In this document: in pieces, positions 12,257 to 24,252 of the stretch
Layout: the number at the start of each line of letters is the position of its first letter
Position numbering within the stretch: the stretch's first letter is position 1
Source of the DNA: Synanceia verrucosa
Taxonomy: Eukaryota; Chordata; Actinopteri; Perciformes; Synanceiidae
Assembly (NCBI GenBank): GCA_029721515.1
Contig: CM056551.1
Span: forward strand, 29,312,437-29,376,436
Direction: 5' to 3'
Length of the DNA stretch: 64,000 nucleotides
Position numbers and translations under genes: made by a program
Notes under the pieces: model-generated
The model's database searches: none
What the model saw: only the letters and a program-made list of their open reading frames with translations
What the model was told of the DNA's origin: nothing

Positions 12257-14078
12257 GTCACTCTCCCCTGCAGAAACCCGTCTTGCACAAGTCGGCTTTA
12301 GTCCTTCCTTTTCTTCCGTAACAAGTAACACACTTGCATAAAGGCTGGTTTGGCATGCTAAACCCAAGACACAAGTGTGAACATGAAAATTAAATGATGG
12401 GTTCTTGGCGGTGAAGGGAAAGGCAGCTTTCAGTGGTTTTAATTCCTTGGAATGAGACCATTCAACCAATTATTATCCATCGTAGGCAGTTGCGAAAGCG
12501 GTTGCATATCTGTCATTAGCGACACCGCACATTAAGTACATCATCTTTAAAGCAAGGGTTTGTTCGCACTTACCATGCAGAGCCACCATGCAGAACCAGA
12601 TTTTCCTCTTTTTCTGCCAAAGTGGCAAAGCCTATACTTCTTATGGCCTCTTTTACACTGTATAACTGCTGGGTACATTGTGTGCTTCCTCTTTTATTTG
12701 CACTGGCTTCTTAATCAAATTAGATTTGTTCCACACTTAGAGTGTTTTAAACTGTTCTACATCTACTAGATGTTTAAAATGTATGTAATTAATCAGTTAG
12801 TTGTCCTTAAATTAATAGCCAACTATTTTGATTGGTTTTAAAGGAAAAAAAAATTCAAAATGATCTGGTTCCAGCATCTTAATTGTTAATGTTTCGTGGT
12901 TTCTTTCCTTTTCGATGACAGTAAATATCTTTGAGACATTTGAGGAGGTCATCTTTGGTTTTTTGGAAAACACTGACACACAATTTTTTACTATTTTTCA
13001 ACAGTTCAATGAATGGCCTTCTATTAAAAAAACTGCCCGAATTCTCTGATTATAACTTCTTAAATGTGTTTTCTGATTTTCATTTTTCGTCCTGTGTGAT
13101 AGTAAAGTGAGTTTCTGTCATTTTGACCAGACCAATAGTTATCAATTAATGGAGAAACTAATCAATAGATCAGTTGACAATGGGAAAATAGTCGTTAGTT
13201 GCTTCCCCAGAGTCATTTTATTAATATACATTCACCACAAAATGAGTTTGTGACTTTATTTCTGCAGGACTTTATAATGTTTTGTACTTTCCGCCTCAGT
13301 ACTTTGATGAGGACACTGTTGACAGTTCTTAACTGGCAAACTACTGTGAAACTGCTCTGCTGCTGGATCGTGTTTCAGATCCACATTCCTGTAGCAGTTT
13401 GTTTTGTGTCTAGGCCAGAATATTGTCTGACATGTAAAATTGTGAATGGGTTTGTTTTTAATCACATGAGTTCTGCACAGAAGTCATAAAAATTATATTA
13501 AGGCTGCCCAGTTCTTGATGATCAGCTGATTGATCAGCTTTGCAAGAATGGAAATGGAAATTCTGCCAAAATTCAGTTCAGTTTCTGGGAGTTGGAGGAA
13601 AAAGGGTTGAAAGGTTGAAAGTAGATGCTGTCAAGTTAAAGCAGAATGATTGTGCCAACACACAACATCAACAATAATAAGCCATGTTGATCAGCCCCAC
13701 CTCCGTAAGTTCAACAGTTGACAACTGACTCATCTGGTTTGAATAAAGAAAAAAAAATGTCCCTTTACTTCACTGGAGAGGTCATGCGTGACCAAAACCA
13801 ATCAGATGGGATGTAATGGAAGTCGCCTCCCACAACTGTCTCCACATAATAACCTTTCATTGTCCCTCAAACGTTACATGACTTGCATAGATATAAAAAA
13901 AAAACAGGAACCATTGTCATAAGTAAACAAGTGGAATAAGTACTGTAGAAAAATGTATCAAAGAAAACAAATATTTCTCAAAAAATGTATAAACAATTAA
14001 TAAATAAGGAAATAAACAATAGACCAAATGAAAACAGCAATATACTTAACATAAATGGACCGTCTGTTGCAATAAATA

Positions 14079-14081
<3 letters not shown>

Positions 14082-14110
<29 letters not shown>
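14082..14110. repeat. (TA)n microsatellite
   Basis: About 14 uninterrupted TA units lie inside the LINE-like stretch upstream of the second Tc1 fragment. Confidence 0.95.
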
Positions 14111-14116
<6 letters not shown>

Positions 14117-14264
14117 GTAAGTTGAGATATTGGTGCACATTAATAGATAAAAGTATTGCATGTGTAAATTATAAGAGAGGTTAACCAATCTTGAAACAGC
14201 AGTTGACACAAAACGTAATAGAGCTAAATGAATTATTGACGTCTGTGTTCCTGATCTAACTAAT

Positions 14265-14605
14265 TACACACTCACCTGCCACTTTATTAGGTACACATTG
14301 TATCAGAACTGCCTTAATTCTTGGCTTCACACTTTCAACAAGGTGTTGGAAACATTCCTCACAGATTTTGGTCCATATTGACATGATAGCATTACTCAGC
14401 TGTTGCAGATTTGTCAGCTGCTCAGCTATGATGAGAATCTGCGTTCCTCCACATCCCAAAGGTTCTATTGGATTGAGATCTGGTGACTGTGGAGGTTATT
14501 GGACTCTTTGTCATGTTCTAGAAACCAGTTAGAGATTGTCTGAGCTTTGTGACAGGGAGCATTATCCTGCAGGAAGTAGCCATCAGAAGATGGTCCGTTG
14601 TACAT
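14265..14605 (-). pseudogene. Tc1-like element, 3' end with transposase C-terminus
   Basis: The plus-left end CACTCACCTGCCACTTTATT then AGGTACAC is the terminal repeat of a well-known teleost Tc1-like element. The minus frame 14459-14256 reads TNLQQLSNAIMSIWTKICEE followed by CFQHLVESVKPRIKAVL, which matches the C-terminal helix region of that element's transposase. Farther right, the minus strand carries the ACCATCTTCTGATGGCTACT type phrase found in the same element at 48740. The copy ends at about 14605, so more than half of the gene and the other terminal repeat are missing. Stops and small deletions show it is dead. Confidence 0.8.
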
Positions 14606-14777
14606 GAGTACATGCATATGTTACTGAAAAATGCTGTTTGCTGTAAATCATTTCTAGCACTGTATATAACAACTATTTCTATTTCTATTACTATTTATTT
14701 CGCCTCTTGTCTCATATGGCTTGTGTATACACTACAGTAGTACAGTAAAATTGTAAAAGTGCTCCAGATATTTCATA

Positions 14778-14805
14778 TTGTGTTTTTTTTTTTTTTCCCC
14801 ACCAG
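14778..14805 (+). promoter_or_regulatory. zbtb34: Splice acceptor of the zbtb34 coding exon
   Basis: A run of T followed by CCCCACCAG ends at 14805, and exon sequence GCAGCCGACAAACTGG begins at 14806. The long polypyrimidine tract makes this a strong acceptor. It leaves 33 bases of 5' UTR before the ATG at 14839. Confidence 0.8.
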
Positions 14806-14838
14806 GCAGCCGACAAACTGGAGAAACGCATCCAAGAA

Positions 14839-16359
14839 ATGGACGACGGCAGCTACATCGAGTTCGATGTGCCGGAGTTCAGCAGCACCGTCCTGACCCA
14901 GCTCAACGAGCTGAGGCTGCAGGGGAAGCTTTGTGACATCATCGTCCACATCCAGGGCCAGCCGTTTCGAGCCCACAAGGCTGTGCTGGCGGCGAGTTCG
15001 CCCTACTTCCGCGACCACTCGGCTCTCAGCACCATGAGCGGCCTTTCCATCTCGGTCATCAAAAGCCCCGAGGTGTTCGAGCAGCTCCTGGTGTTCTGCT
15101 ACACAGGTCACATGTCCCTGCAGCTCAAGGACATTATCAGTTTCCTCACTGCCGCCAGCTTCCTGCAGATGCAGGCCATCATTGACAAGTGTACCCAGAT
15201 CCTGGAGAGCATCCACTCCAAGATCAGCATCCCGGTCAGCCCAGAGAAGGACGACTCGCAGGCCAGTGGCAACGGTGTCAACGACAGCAACCTCTTTGTG
15301 AATCCTACCCAGATCTCCCCCCCTTACTACTCCCGGCAGAGTCATGCAGGACACGAAGGGCGCTTCGAGCTTGCAGGAAAAGGCCTGAGCCGAGGACGGC
15401 AGCAGCCGGAGGAAGGCCAGTCGGACCGGGGCAGCAGTGACAGTGTGTCGGAGCACGACACCCCCATGGAGGGAGAGACGGAGCAAGTGGAACTGATCGG
15501 CAAAGACGGCCAAGTAACGGACGTCCACGTGAAAATAGAGAAGATCGACAGGCCCACTTACTCTGACAGCTCCTCCGCCGGCGATGACGGTTACCATACA
15601 GAGCTGGTGGACGGAGAGCAGGTATTGGCTGTCAGTGTCGGTTCTTACGGTCCCGTCATCCAGTCCGCCGCCTATTCCTACTCAGGGCTGTCCTCCCCGT
15701 GCTTCCTCAACCTCAGCAACTCCAGTCCTTCCCGCTCCATGCTCAGCGGCTACAGAGGCGGCCGAGCCAGGGTGAAGCGGCCCCTGGCCATCCCTGCAGG
15801 CGTGCTGAGCCACGTCAAGCCGGGCTCAGACGACGGCGAATCGGCCGTGGGCGCCGCAGGGCTGGAAAACGACGTGCGGGAACGCAGCCTGCGGAGCCAG
15901 TGGTACCCTTACAACGAGAGACTCATTTGCATCTACTGCGGGAAGACCTTCAACCAGAAGGGTAGCCTGGACCGCCACATGCGGCTGCACATGGGCATCA
16001 CCCCGTTCGTTTGTAAATTCTGCGGCAAGAAGTACACGAGGAAAGACCAGCTGGAGTACCACATCCGTGGCCACACGGACAACAAGCCCTTCCACTGTCA
16101 GATCTGCGGCAAATGCTTCCCGTTTCAGGGCACCCTGAACCAGCACCTGAGGAAGAAGCACATGGGAGTGTCTGACGGCAGCAATCACATAGACTCTCCA
16201 GAGACGACGGAGGCCAGCTCGGGTCAGAAAGAGCAGGAGGAAACATCCGAGGGGATGGCCTTCGAGGCGCAATATGCAGAGGAGGCGCCAGCCACCGACA
16301 TGGAGGAGAGTTCAAAATGCAGTCCGGAGGAGGCTCAAGCATCAAGATGTGATTTTTAG
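14839..16359 (+). CDS. zbtb34: Zinc finger and BTB domain-containing protein 34 (zbtb34)
   Basis: A complete 506-aa reading frame with stop TAG lies in one exon. Human ZBTB34 is about 500 aa and also has its coding sequence in one exon. Residues ~10-125 form a BTB/POZ domain, recognisable by LNELRLQGKLCDIIVHIQGQ followed by PFRAHKAVLAASSPYFRDH. This domain mediates dimerisation and corepressor binding. A less conserved Ser/acidic linker follows and includes a DRGSS(D/G)SVSE motif shared with the mammalian protein. Three C2H2 fingers follow: Cys364/Cys367/His380/His384, Cys392/Cys395/His408/His412 and Cys420/Cys423/His436/His441. Finger 1 is introduced by WYPYNERLICIYCGK, a signature of ZBTB34 and its close relative ZBTB43. 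The linker and length favour ZBTB34. The role is a nuclear DNA-binding transcriptional regulator, probably a repressor (family inference). The ATG is chosen because MDDGSYIEFDVPEFSSTVL aligns with the family N-terminus and it follows the acceptor by 33 bases. All zinc ligands are intact. Confidence 0.95.
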   Translation: MDDGSYIEFDVPEFSSTVLTQLNELRLQGKLCDIIVHIQGQPFRAHKAVLAASSPYFRDHSALSTMSGLSISVIKSPEVFEQLLVFCYTGHMSLQLKDIISFLTAASFLQMQAIIDKCTQILESIHSKISIPVSPEKDDSQASGNGVNDSNLFVNPTQISPPYYSRQSHAGHEGRFELAGKGLSRGRQQPEEGQSDRGSSDSVSEHDTPMEGETEQVELIGKDGQVTDVHVKIEKIDRPTYSDSSSAGDDGYHTELVDGEQVLAVSVGSYGPVIQSAAYSYSGLSSPCFLNLSNSSPSRSMLSGYRGGRARVKRPLAIPAGVLSHVKPGSDDGESAVGAAGLENDVRERSLRSQWYPYNERLICIYCGKTFNQKGSLDRHMRLHMGITPFVCKFCGKKYTRKDQLEYHIRGHTDNKPFHCQICGKCFPFQGTLNQHLRKKHMGVSDGSNHIDSPETTEASSGQKEQEETSEGMAFEAQYAEEAPATDMEESSKCSPEEAQASRCDF

Positions 16360-19300
16360 GTCCTGCTTCAGGTTAAGGAAGCTTTAAGAAATGTGTATCT
16401 TAGCTCAACTTAAAGGACTTTTCTCTCTCTCTCTTTCTCTTTGGATCAGCTCCCTCTACTATTGACATTTCTAGCGTCAAGGGTTTCTGTCAGCTTTGTG
16501 AAAGTTAGGAAGCGGAGAGCCAATGGGTGTGTTAAAGAAATTTGATTCTTTCAAGCAAAGGGAGTAACAACTTACTATTTTTTTGAGGAGGGTCCCAATA
16601 ATCAAGACCTTCCGATTGATTTCTCTTTTTATCTTTCCATGTTTTTTAAAGCATATTTACAGAGTTATATAGGCATGTTGCAATAATTGATAATGTGAAA
16701 GCTCTCAGATGCTTGTCATATCACCTTTTTACCTGACCTGTTTTTGCACATGTGGCTGCCGGAGGCCACTTTACTCACAAGGAATGATTTTTCTGCCAGT
16801 GCAAAGCTTCGTGTAACATATCCGTTCAATACCTCATGATGCAACTACACACTCATAACAGACAGTATTTTAACCCACCAGGTTCTACCTCATAGACAAG
16901 AACCTACCCGGCACAGACGTGTTCACCGTTTGAAACCTCTTTTAGGTTGTATGTACAGTATCTTATTGCCAAACCTTGTAAAGAATATTCTCTCAACACA
17001 AAGCCTTGATACTTCGGGGAAATATTCCTTGCTGATTGTATGAATTCGGGACGTAGTCCTCGTCAAATGTTTCTCGGTCAGCCAGGATTAAGAAGGTGCT
17101 ATGTTAGGAGTACTTTAAATTTGCTAGCTTTCTTGTGTGTTTGTTTTTTGGCAGACAATAGATTGAGAAAATGGCCCTGCGTATTTTCAAGATAATTTTT
17201 TTTTGCTGTCTTATATCATCACTACTGGAGATCTGTCTTTGTTGGGTTTTTAAGATGCTGTCATCCATGTGATGGGTGAGTTAACGTCCACACGGTGAAG
17301 TCGTTCTTTTTGTTCCTCTCTATACTCTGATGGCAGACTTATACTGAATTATTATATGTGTAAATCATTTTGTCCTGAGGTAGGCTTGTAGGTAAAATAG
17401 TCTTCGTCCACTCAGCACAGTAGGAGCAGAATCCAGTGCAGTAGTCTGAATAATATGCAAACAGAAAGAACAAAGGAATCTCAGCCATTACTGACATGGT
17501 TTTTCTTCCATTATTTGAAAGAGCTATTGTTTTTTGTTTTGTTTTTTTCCTACCTTTCTACTGGTTGATCTGTGATCTCTGCGTCGGTTGCAGACTTGGA
17601 ACAAGTTTTCCTCGATCTTCTTGTGGCGTTGACTTTGATGCGGCACAGCTAGATCAAGTTGTTAGAGGTAGCTGGTGATCCAAAGTATCGATGCACTTTG
17701 CAGAGTTTAGAGGGAGCGACGGGTCTCATTTCTGTCTTAATTCTGATGCAGCAGTGTCAGGGTAGCACTGGCTTCACAGCAGACATTTTTTCTTCCTCCT
17801 TCCTCTGCAATCATGTGACTATTACACATTTTATCTCTACTGTTTGAACCATGGGGCTCACTGGGACGGGGGTGTTCTTGATATATAGAGACTTGGGTTG
17901 TGATTGAAAGGATCTGCATCAAAAATGGTGATCCTGACATATTTAGGAGATTTAAAGCGCAGCTGGTTCCCTTTTGTGCTACCCTGCCTTCATGTTTGCC
18001 ATCCAGCTGTTTAACCACCTTCTGCAGAGCTTAACAAATTTATCAGACCACCACCAGTGTGAGGAGTTTACCTCCGATACCCTAAATATGTTTCATGTTT
18101 CTGGTTAACCCACCAGTATGTGCAAGCTCTTTAATCAAAATTACATCTTTTATCCTAAAACATAAATATCGTTGTTAAAGAAAAAAAATATCAAAGCACA
18201 TTCTCATTATATTTTGACTGAGATGTTAAATTCCAGTCATCTTGAACAAATGTGTTTTTAGTGGTTCTTTGTTATTCTGGGTTCATTTCTTCTTCTCAGT
18301 GAATTCCAGTGTTTTGGATCAAATTTGGGTCTAAAAAGGTGAATTCAGTTTAAATTCCTCACTTCCTGTTCAACATGGTGAAGAGTAGTGAACTCAGTGA
18401 GGAAGAAAGAGTGCAGGAGGTGAAGCTGAGGCTCTCATATGTTTGTTAAGCTCGCTATTTCATTTGCTTTTATTTGTCCCGTCTGGTCTATGCTGAACTG
18501 GTGTCAATGAATGATTATTTCCATATAATTTTCTACTTTGTTTGGTGGGAGGATATTGTGTTATTGTTGTCAAACGTCAGGAGTCCCTTTTTTATTCCAC
18601 TGAATGTCATCCAGTCGTTGTCACAACTCGTTGACAGTTAAGATGGAAAACCAAAACGTAGGGAATTTTACAGAAATCGGCATAGCTAGCGTTTCGTTAT
18701 CTTTGTGTGTGCAAGGACTCATCACCCGCAGTCTGTCAGCCTGTACAGAACTTTTTAGACAAATGTTTTCTGAGTTTTTTTCCCCCATCAGACGCTGATG
18801 ATTTGATCTCACCAAAATCAGTCGCTGACTAATTAGATTCTCAGCCTTCACTAGAGGAAAAGCAGACCGTCTTAAAACAGTAATGTTTTGTGAGTAATGG
18901 GTACAAACTGCTAAAACAATGTTGTGCCAAGAGTTCACACCAAAGACTAATGGGTGATTTTTAATCGTACATTTTGACTGTATCGCATAATCGAATGCTC
19001 ATTTAGAAGAATAGCTATCTGCAAGGAATGTACGTTTCCCAGCTTATAACAATCACTTTTGTGAAATTTGAACTATTTCCTAAGAAGACATTAAGCAGCA
19101 GAGTAATGAATAACATATTTAGCATATTAAGCCATATGAAAGCTGACAGTATAGAAGTTGTGCAATAGGTAATGTAAATTGTTTGAAGCCAATGGAAACA
19201 AGATAAAAAGTGGCATCTTGAACTCAGTGCCTTGCCACAAGCTTTACCTTTTAGATTCTGGCACTTAGATTCCCGTGCCTCTTTCATTTTGTAACGATTG

Positions 19301-21975
19301 AACAGAGATTATCACGGAACATGGCCACAGCGTTTATTGTGAAGTGGTACCAAGAATGGAAAGAAATTAACTGTCATGTCATTCTTGGCTCTTTATGGTT
19401 TGTTTTTTTTTGTTTCCAGCTTGTGCCCTCGTGTTTGCTTGTTTGATCATTTTGCTCATCGTGGAACTGATTTTGATGTTTCGTAGCAGTCGATTACAAT
19501 CAGGACGGTGTTACTGTATCCCTCCTCTCCACCACCTGAGGACAATCTCAACACTTTTACTGTAGTTTCAGTCGTGTCCATGAAAGGGGAGGAGATGCAT
19601 CTGGGGACGCTCGCCCTCATTTACTGTAGCTGAATTGCACATTGCTCAACCACAAAATTGTATGAAAAATGCCAACGGATAATTTAGAATTTTCCTGTGT
19701 TTGTGTCATCGATTGTGCACTTACAGTTTTTTTTTAGTTTTTTTTTTTATTATTGATAGTAAATTCCATCCGGGAGATTTATCTCTAGTTAAGGGGCTCA
19801 ATGGTGACGGCCTCAATCACTTGGTTAGGGACCTTTAAATCCCCTTAAATGGTGCTTTTGGACTTTTTTTTTATTTCAGTCCCTGTCATCATCACAGGAG
19901 GGGGAAATTGTTTTCATGAACTACAGTTTCTTATGTGACACACGACTACACAACCAACTGAACTTGACACTCGAATCGACTCTTCGTCGGCTCCTCACGC
20001 CTCTGACAGGAAGAAGAGATGCATTTTGGGCCACAAGTAATCAAAAGGAAGTGTTTACAGGGAAGGCTGTCAGACTACTTTTTGAAATTGCAGCTCGTCC
20101 TTATAGTTTTTATAATAAACTCACTTCAGGTAGTTTACAAACACTGATAACAGGCTTAGAAATGAATAATAGAAAAAAGAAATCTTAAGTCTTCCATAGC
20201 TTTTCTGTCACTTTCAGTCCACTGTGTATTATTATAAGAAAAAGCAATAACCTTTTTAAAAAAGAAAAGAAACAAAAAAAGTGGTGTATTGGGATCATCA
20301 AGCCTCTTGAAATATTGGCATCAAACAAACTGAATGTCAGGGAGCTGTTGAATTGAATTTAGGACAATTTGATGTTTTTTTTATGTGTTTTTTTTTCTGA
20401 AACTTTGGACTTTTTTTCCTCTTCAGAAAAAAAAAAGCTATAAATGAGAAAGTGATTCTAAAATGCCCGTCGTAATCCAGCCGTCGTCGGTAAAATTGCA
20501 ACGCGAGAACCGGTTCAAGTCGTCGGACTCTGGCGCCGTTCAGACGGAGTTTCACCTCCAGCTGTGTCCAACAATGAAAGGGATTATGGGCTGTAAAGCC
20601 ACTGTTGGGGAGGGCTATCTGTTGTCATGGTGATGCTCAGTGGTCTCCTTTGTACGGCACAAAGTCAGTCTCACAACGGTCACAAACTTGTATTACATGA
20701 TCTAAAAATAAGACGTCCTTTAGCTGATTCACATCAGCACATTTATGGCTTGACATATTTTGATTTTACAGTTTCATATCTGTTTATTTTCAAAAACATC
20801 CTCCACACTTTTCCACCAGGACTTAAAGTGGTAGTGCGTAAGATTTCGGTCCTGGTTGAAAACTAACCGTGCTTTAATTCACCACAAACTTAAAATAGTC
20901 AGTTACGCCGCTGTTCCTGCTGCTTCTTCTAAATATTGCAGTAGTGATGCTACCTCTGTGGAAATCACAATATGGTTGAGAACAAATTTAAAATTATAGT
21001 GTTGATATTAGTTGTTCTTTGTTAAATGGTTATAAAAAAATACATTTAATTTTCCATTAAATATTATGGTGCTGTAACAACGTCCTGACCTACACACCAT
21101 ATTCTATTTTAGGACTAAAAACATGAACATAAAATAATGACATTATAGAAGAATAATAATAAATAATTAAAACATAATAATCACCATGCTCATTTTAATG
21201 TTTTTACCATTGAAAATTAGAATTATTATGTAAACTTTATCATTCAGTCTAATATTAAAAAGCATGTAGAATATTGTATTTTATTTCTACATCATGTAGT
21301 ACGCGTGACCATCCTGAGTCTAACTTCTGCCTGTCATTCAGGACAAAAAAGGGAGGAAGTTTTCAGTCCAGCTGTTTGTTCCTTTTCCTTTTGACTCCCT
21401 AAACTCTGCACTATGGCGTCTCTGGCTCATGTGTATTTGGTGACAAGGCAAAAACAAAGTTAGCTCTCAGGGTTTCTAGTGTTAAAATGGTCTCGTTGGA
21501 CTTCTCTTCAGGTGGGGAAACAAGTCCTCAGTCAGTGGTTCCCAAACGTTCTGCCTCAAGCTCTCAATGAGTCCATGTTCTCCAGAGCCGGAGCTCGCCG
21601 GGCGCCGGAGACCCCGACCCAAAACCACGACATCAGAACCGCCCATAAGACCCAGTAAGACCCGCCCCCCCCCCCATCCACTCCACACACAACCTCACAA
21701 CCCAACTGTGAACCTCAGAACTCTACTGTTTTGTACAACTATGAAGTAAATGAAGCTAGCTAGCGCTGACGTTGTATCTATTTGCCATTTTATGGATTTT
21801 TATTTTATAGCATGAAATGAAATATATTTATTCAAATTATATATTTTACTCATAATCATTCTGTGCTGCTTCGTTTTGGTTCCTAAAGCTTGTAAATTGC
21901 TTTTTTATGATACTAAAAAAAAAAGTGTCAATAGAATAACGCGTTTGTAAAATAAAGACGCTCATTTGGCTCCGC
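16360..21975 (+). other. zbtb34: Probable long 3' UTR of zbtb34
   Basis: After the stop codon there is 5.6 kb of T-rich sequence with few recognisable repeats and no other gene. A good polyadenylation signal lies at its end. Mammalian ZBTB34 transcripts also have several-kilobase 3' UTRs (family knowledge). An earlier AATAAA at 20114-20119 could give a shorter form. The open frames inside it (such as 17737-18018 and 19916-20188) resemble nothing known. The extent is an inference; RNA-seq coverage would confirm it. Confidence 0.5.
21951..21956 (+). terminator. zbtb34: Candidate polyadenylation signal of zbtb34
   Basis: AATAAA is followed about 25 bases later by the GU-rich stretch TGTCTTCTGTGTTTT (about 21978-21992), the classical arrangement for a cleavage site near 21975. 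Composition changes afterwards to intergenic sequence with the AAGTAC dispersed repeat. Confidence 0.5.
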
Positions 21976-24252
21976 TTTGTCTTCTGTGTTTTAAATATGA
22001 TTCATTTACTGATGTATTTTTATTTCGACGTGCTCATCCTCTAGTAGTGGAGCTTTACTTGTGCTGCAGTAGGTGTACTACTGGAAAGTACTTCATCATT
22101 ATATTTGAACTTTGACCCTGTCGATCATGTCGATCATTGGTCCACAGGACAGACGATTGTGGGTAGGATGCAGTACGACATTTAACCTAAATTTGACATG
22201 TTAAAATATTACAGTAGTACTGACAGTACTCTAAATCAGTACGCAGATACTGCCCTCACGCTTAACTGGACTATTTACATTTCATGCAATAGTACTTTCC
22301 ACTTCTAGCCAACTACATTTCAGAGGTAAATATTGAACTTTTTTACGCTTCTGCATTTGTTTTGTTACTTTAGATACTTTGAAGATCCAGGTTAAGAATA
22401 GAAAATACCATAAACAGAGAAAGTTTCCCAATATGATGAGAGGTTTAGATACTTTCAGAGTTATTATACTGTATTAAAACTGCTCTACGGGATGAAAAAT
22501 GTAATATTTGTACCAATTGGAAAATAGGAAAGGAGTCACTGATTTTGCACTTTTAGATTCAGGACTTTAATTCAAAGCAAAAGATCAGAGTACTTTCTTG
22601 ATGATGTATGTGCACCCCTGACCCTCTAGAGGGAGGTAGAGGAGAATAAATACTCAAAGTAGTTCATCTCAACAGGATTTCAAACAGGAATCTGTTTCAC
22701 AAGCCTGAGAAAATAATGATGATAATAATTATTAGTAAAGGTGATGTTTTTCCTTTTTGAAATCCTCTTCAGAGACTTTAATGATCTTTTTTTTGTGCAG
22801 AGTCACTGAGGCTGAGAAGTAGAATTAAAAAGAGCAATCTCAGGATGGCTGGTGGTACAGTAATAAAATTAATTTATCACCAATCCAGCTGCTTTTCCTG
22901 CTGATCTCCAGTCAAATCCTCAGTTCTGTTGTTGCTAATTTCCCTACTGTGTTAAAAAATGCACAAAGGGAGAAAAAATAATCATAAAGTTGTGGCTGTC
23001 TGAGGGTTTTACCGAAAGAAAAGGAAGTGAAATGACTAATAAACCAGCAAACTTGCTTTAAATAGTTTACTTTGTCACTCACTGGTTATTAATTATATAA
23101 TAAATGGCTGATCAATAAATAACAGCCCTTGGAAACTTGAGAGGTGAAATAAGTGTCACTTATCACTGAGAATGAATTATTTCAGTAGCACACAGAATAA
23201 CAGACTTAATTACACATTTTGGTGAAATATGAGAATGAAAAAGAACCACAGGATACGAGGCCTGGAAACCAGAGGTGGTTTCATTTCCACCAGGACTCTT
23301 GAACTGCATACCGTGGCTCTGGTGTCCTGCAGCTCTCCAACACGGACTGGATGCAGTAACTGAAAGTTTAGCTGTTTCACACGTCTGTTGACACGTATAT
23401 GATATTTACATAATAAAAATATACTTTCAGGCTGATTTTGTTCATCAGGGTAAATTATTCCTGCTTTGTTTACACTAATGGAACTTAAAGTACATTTAGT
23501 CAAGTACTGTACTGAAGTTTTTTTTTTTTTTTTTTAAATACTTGTACTCATGTTATTATTTCGGCTAAATATATAAACATGGAAAAGCCTGCTGAATCTG
23601 AAGAAATGTTCAGAGTTTCCTACACTTTATATGCGAAACTGAAAAAAATATCCTTGGAATTGTGTATAAAATCATAATAAAGGAAAGCACCTGTCCTTTA
23701 ATAGGGTATAATATTAATGTGGAACAAGCTGAACACTTCCTCACTTACTCATGATTTTACGAATGTATTAACACAATACTTAACCTGACCTGTTTGTCCC
23801 AAAGAGCCTCCAGCATCACGAAGAGCTTTAATTCAGACTCTTACTTTCACAGTGAGTTCCCTGTGCTTCAACCTTTTTGAACATTATATATATTGTATAT
23901 GGATATATAATTAAGGAGTATATTTGTCTTTGTTGTTTTTTCAGACAAAAGACGTTTTGGTGGAGATGCAGGATGGATGGAGCTGAGGGCATCAAGGTGA
24001 GGAAACTATTAACTGGAGAGGCAAAGGGCTGTGGAGTTAAGCGTTAGTTTACGTGCCGGGACAAATCATCGAGGTTTCTTTTATTTTTAAGGGATGTATT
24101 CTTGCCAGCAGCAGTGCAGTTTGTGTACAGTTAATAAATGCTTCTCATAGGCCACACTCCAGTGTCTTGACAATTACCTGAAAACTGAAGTGAAGGTTCG
24201 CCCAAAACTTAGCGACGACTGCGAATCAGGCTCACACGAGTCTGCAATGGAG
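21976..24252. other. Intergenic between zbtb34 and the satellite array
   Basis: No coding gene is recognised. The stretch about 22020-22390 carries the AAGTACT/TAGTACTTTCC motifs of the dispersed repeat seen at 4190-5100. The T run at 23518-23536 is simple sequence. A small exon-like island at 23945-23996 is listed separately. Confidence 0.5.
23945..23996 (+). other. Exon-like island of unknown gene (52 bp)
   Basis: TTTGTTGTTTTTTCAG precedes position 23945 and GGCATCAAG is followed by GTGAGG at 23997. Together these form a good acceptor and donor around 52 bases. The interior has ATGGATGGAGCTGAGGGC, an ATG open to the donor. RALGPS1 begins downstream of ZBTB34 in human, so a 5' exon of that gene would fit the position, but the encoded residues do not match the RALGPS1 N-terminus I know. 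Chance splice sites are quite possible. Confidence 0.2.

Larger units (their letters stand above)
5553..14805 (+). other. zbtb34: Probable intron 1 of zbtb34, repeat-filled
   Basis: If 5464-5552 is exon 1, this is a 9.25-kb intron ending in a long T tract and CCCCACCAG at 14797-14805. It contains no recognisable host coding exon. It holds the LINE-like piece at 7318-7700, the repeats at 8818-8925 and 8936-9240, a MITE at 11665-11764, and Tc1 remnants at 11775-12230 and 14265-14605. The short open frames inside it are repeat readings or chance. Confidence 0.35.

Noticed and set aside
14773..15597. 274-codon open frame antisense to zbtb34
   Set aside because: It lies opposite the conserved zbtb34 coding exon and arises from its GC-rich third positions. 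It has no recognisable domain and no splice or promoter context.
15826..16345. Minus-strand frames of 148 and 115 codons over the zbtb34 fingers
   Set aside because: Antisense shadows of the zinc-finger coding sequence.
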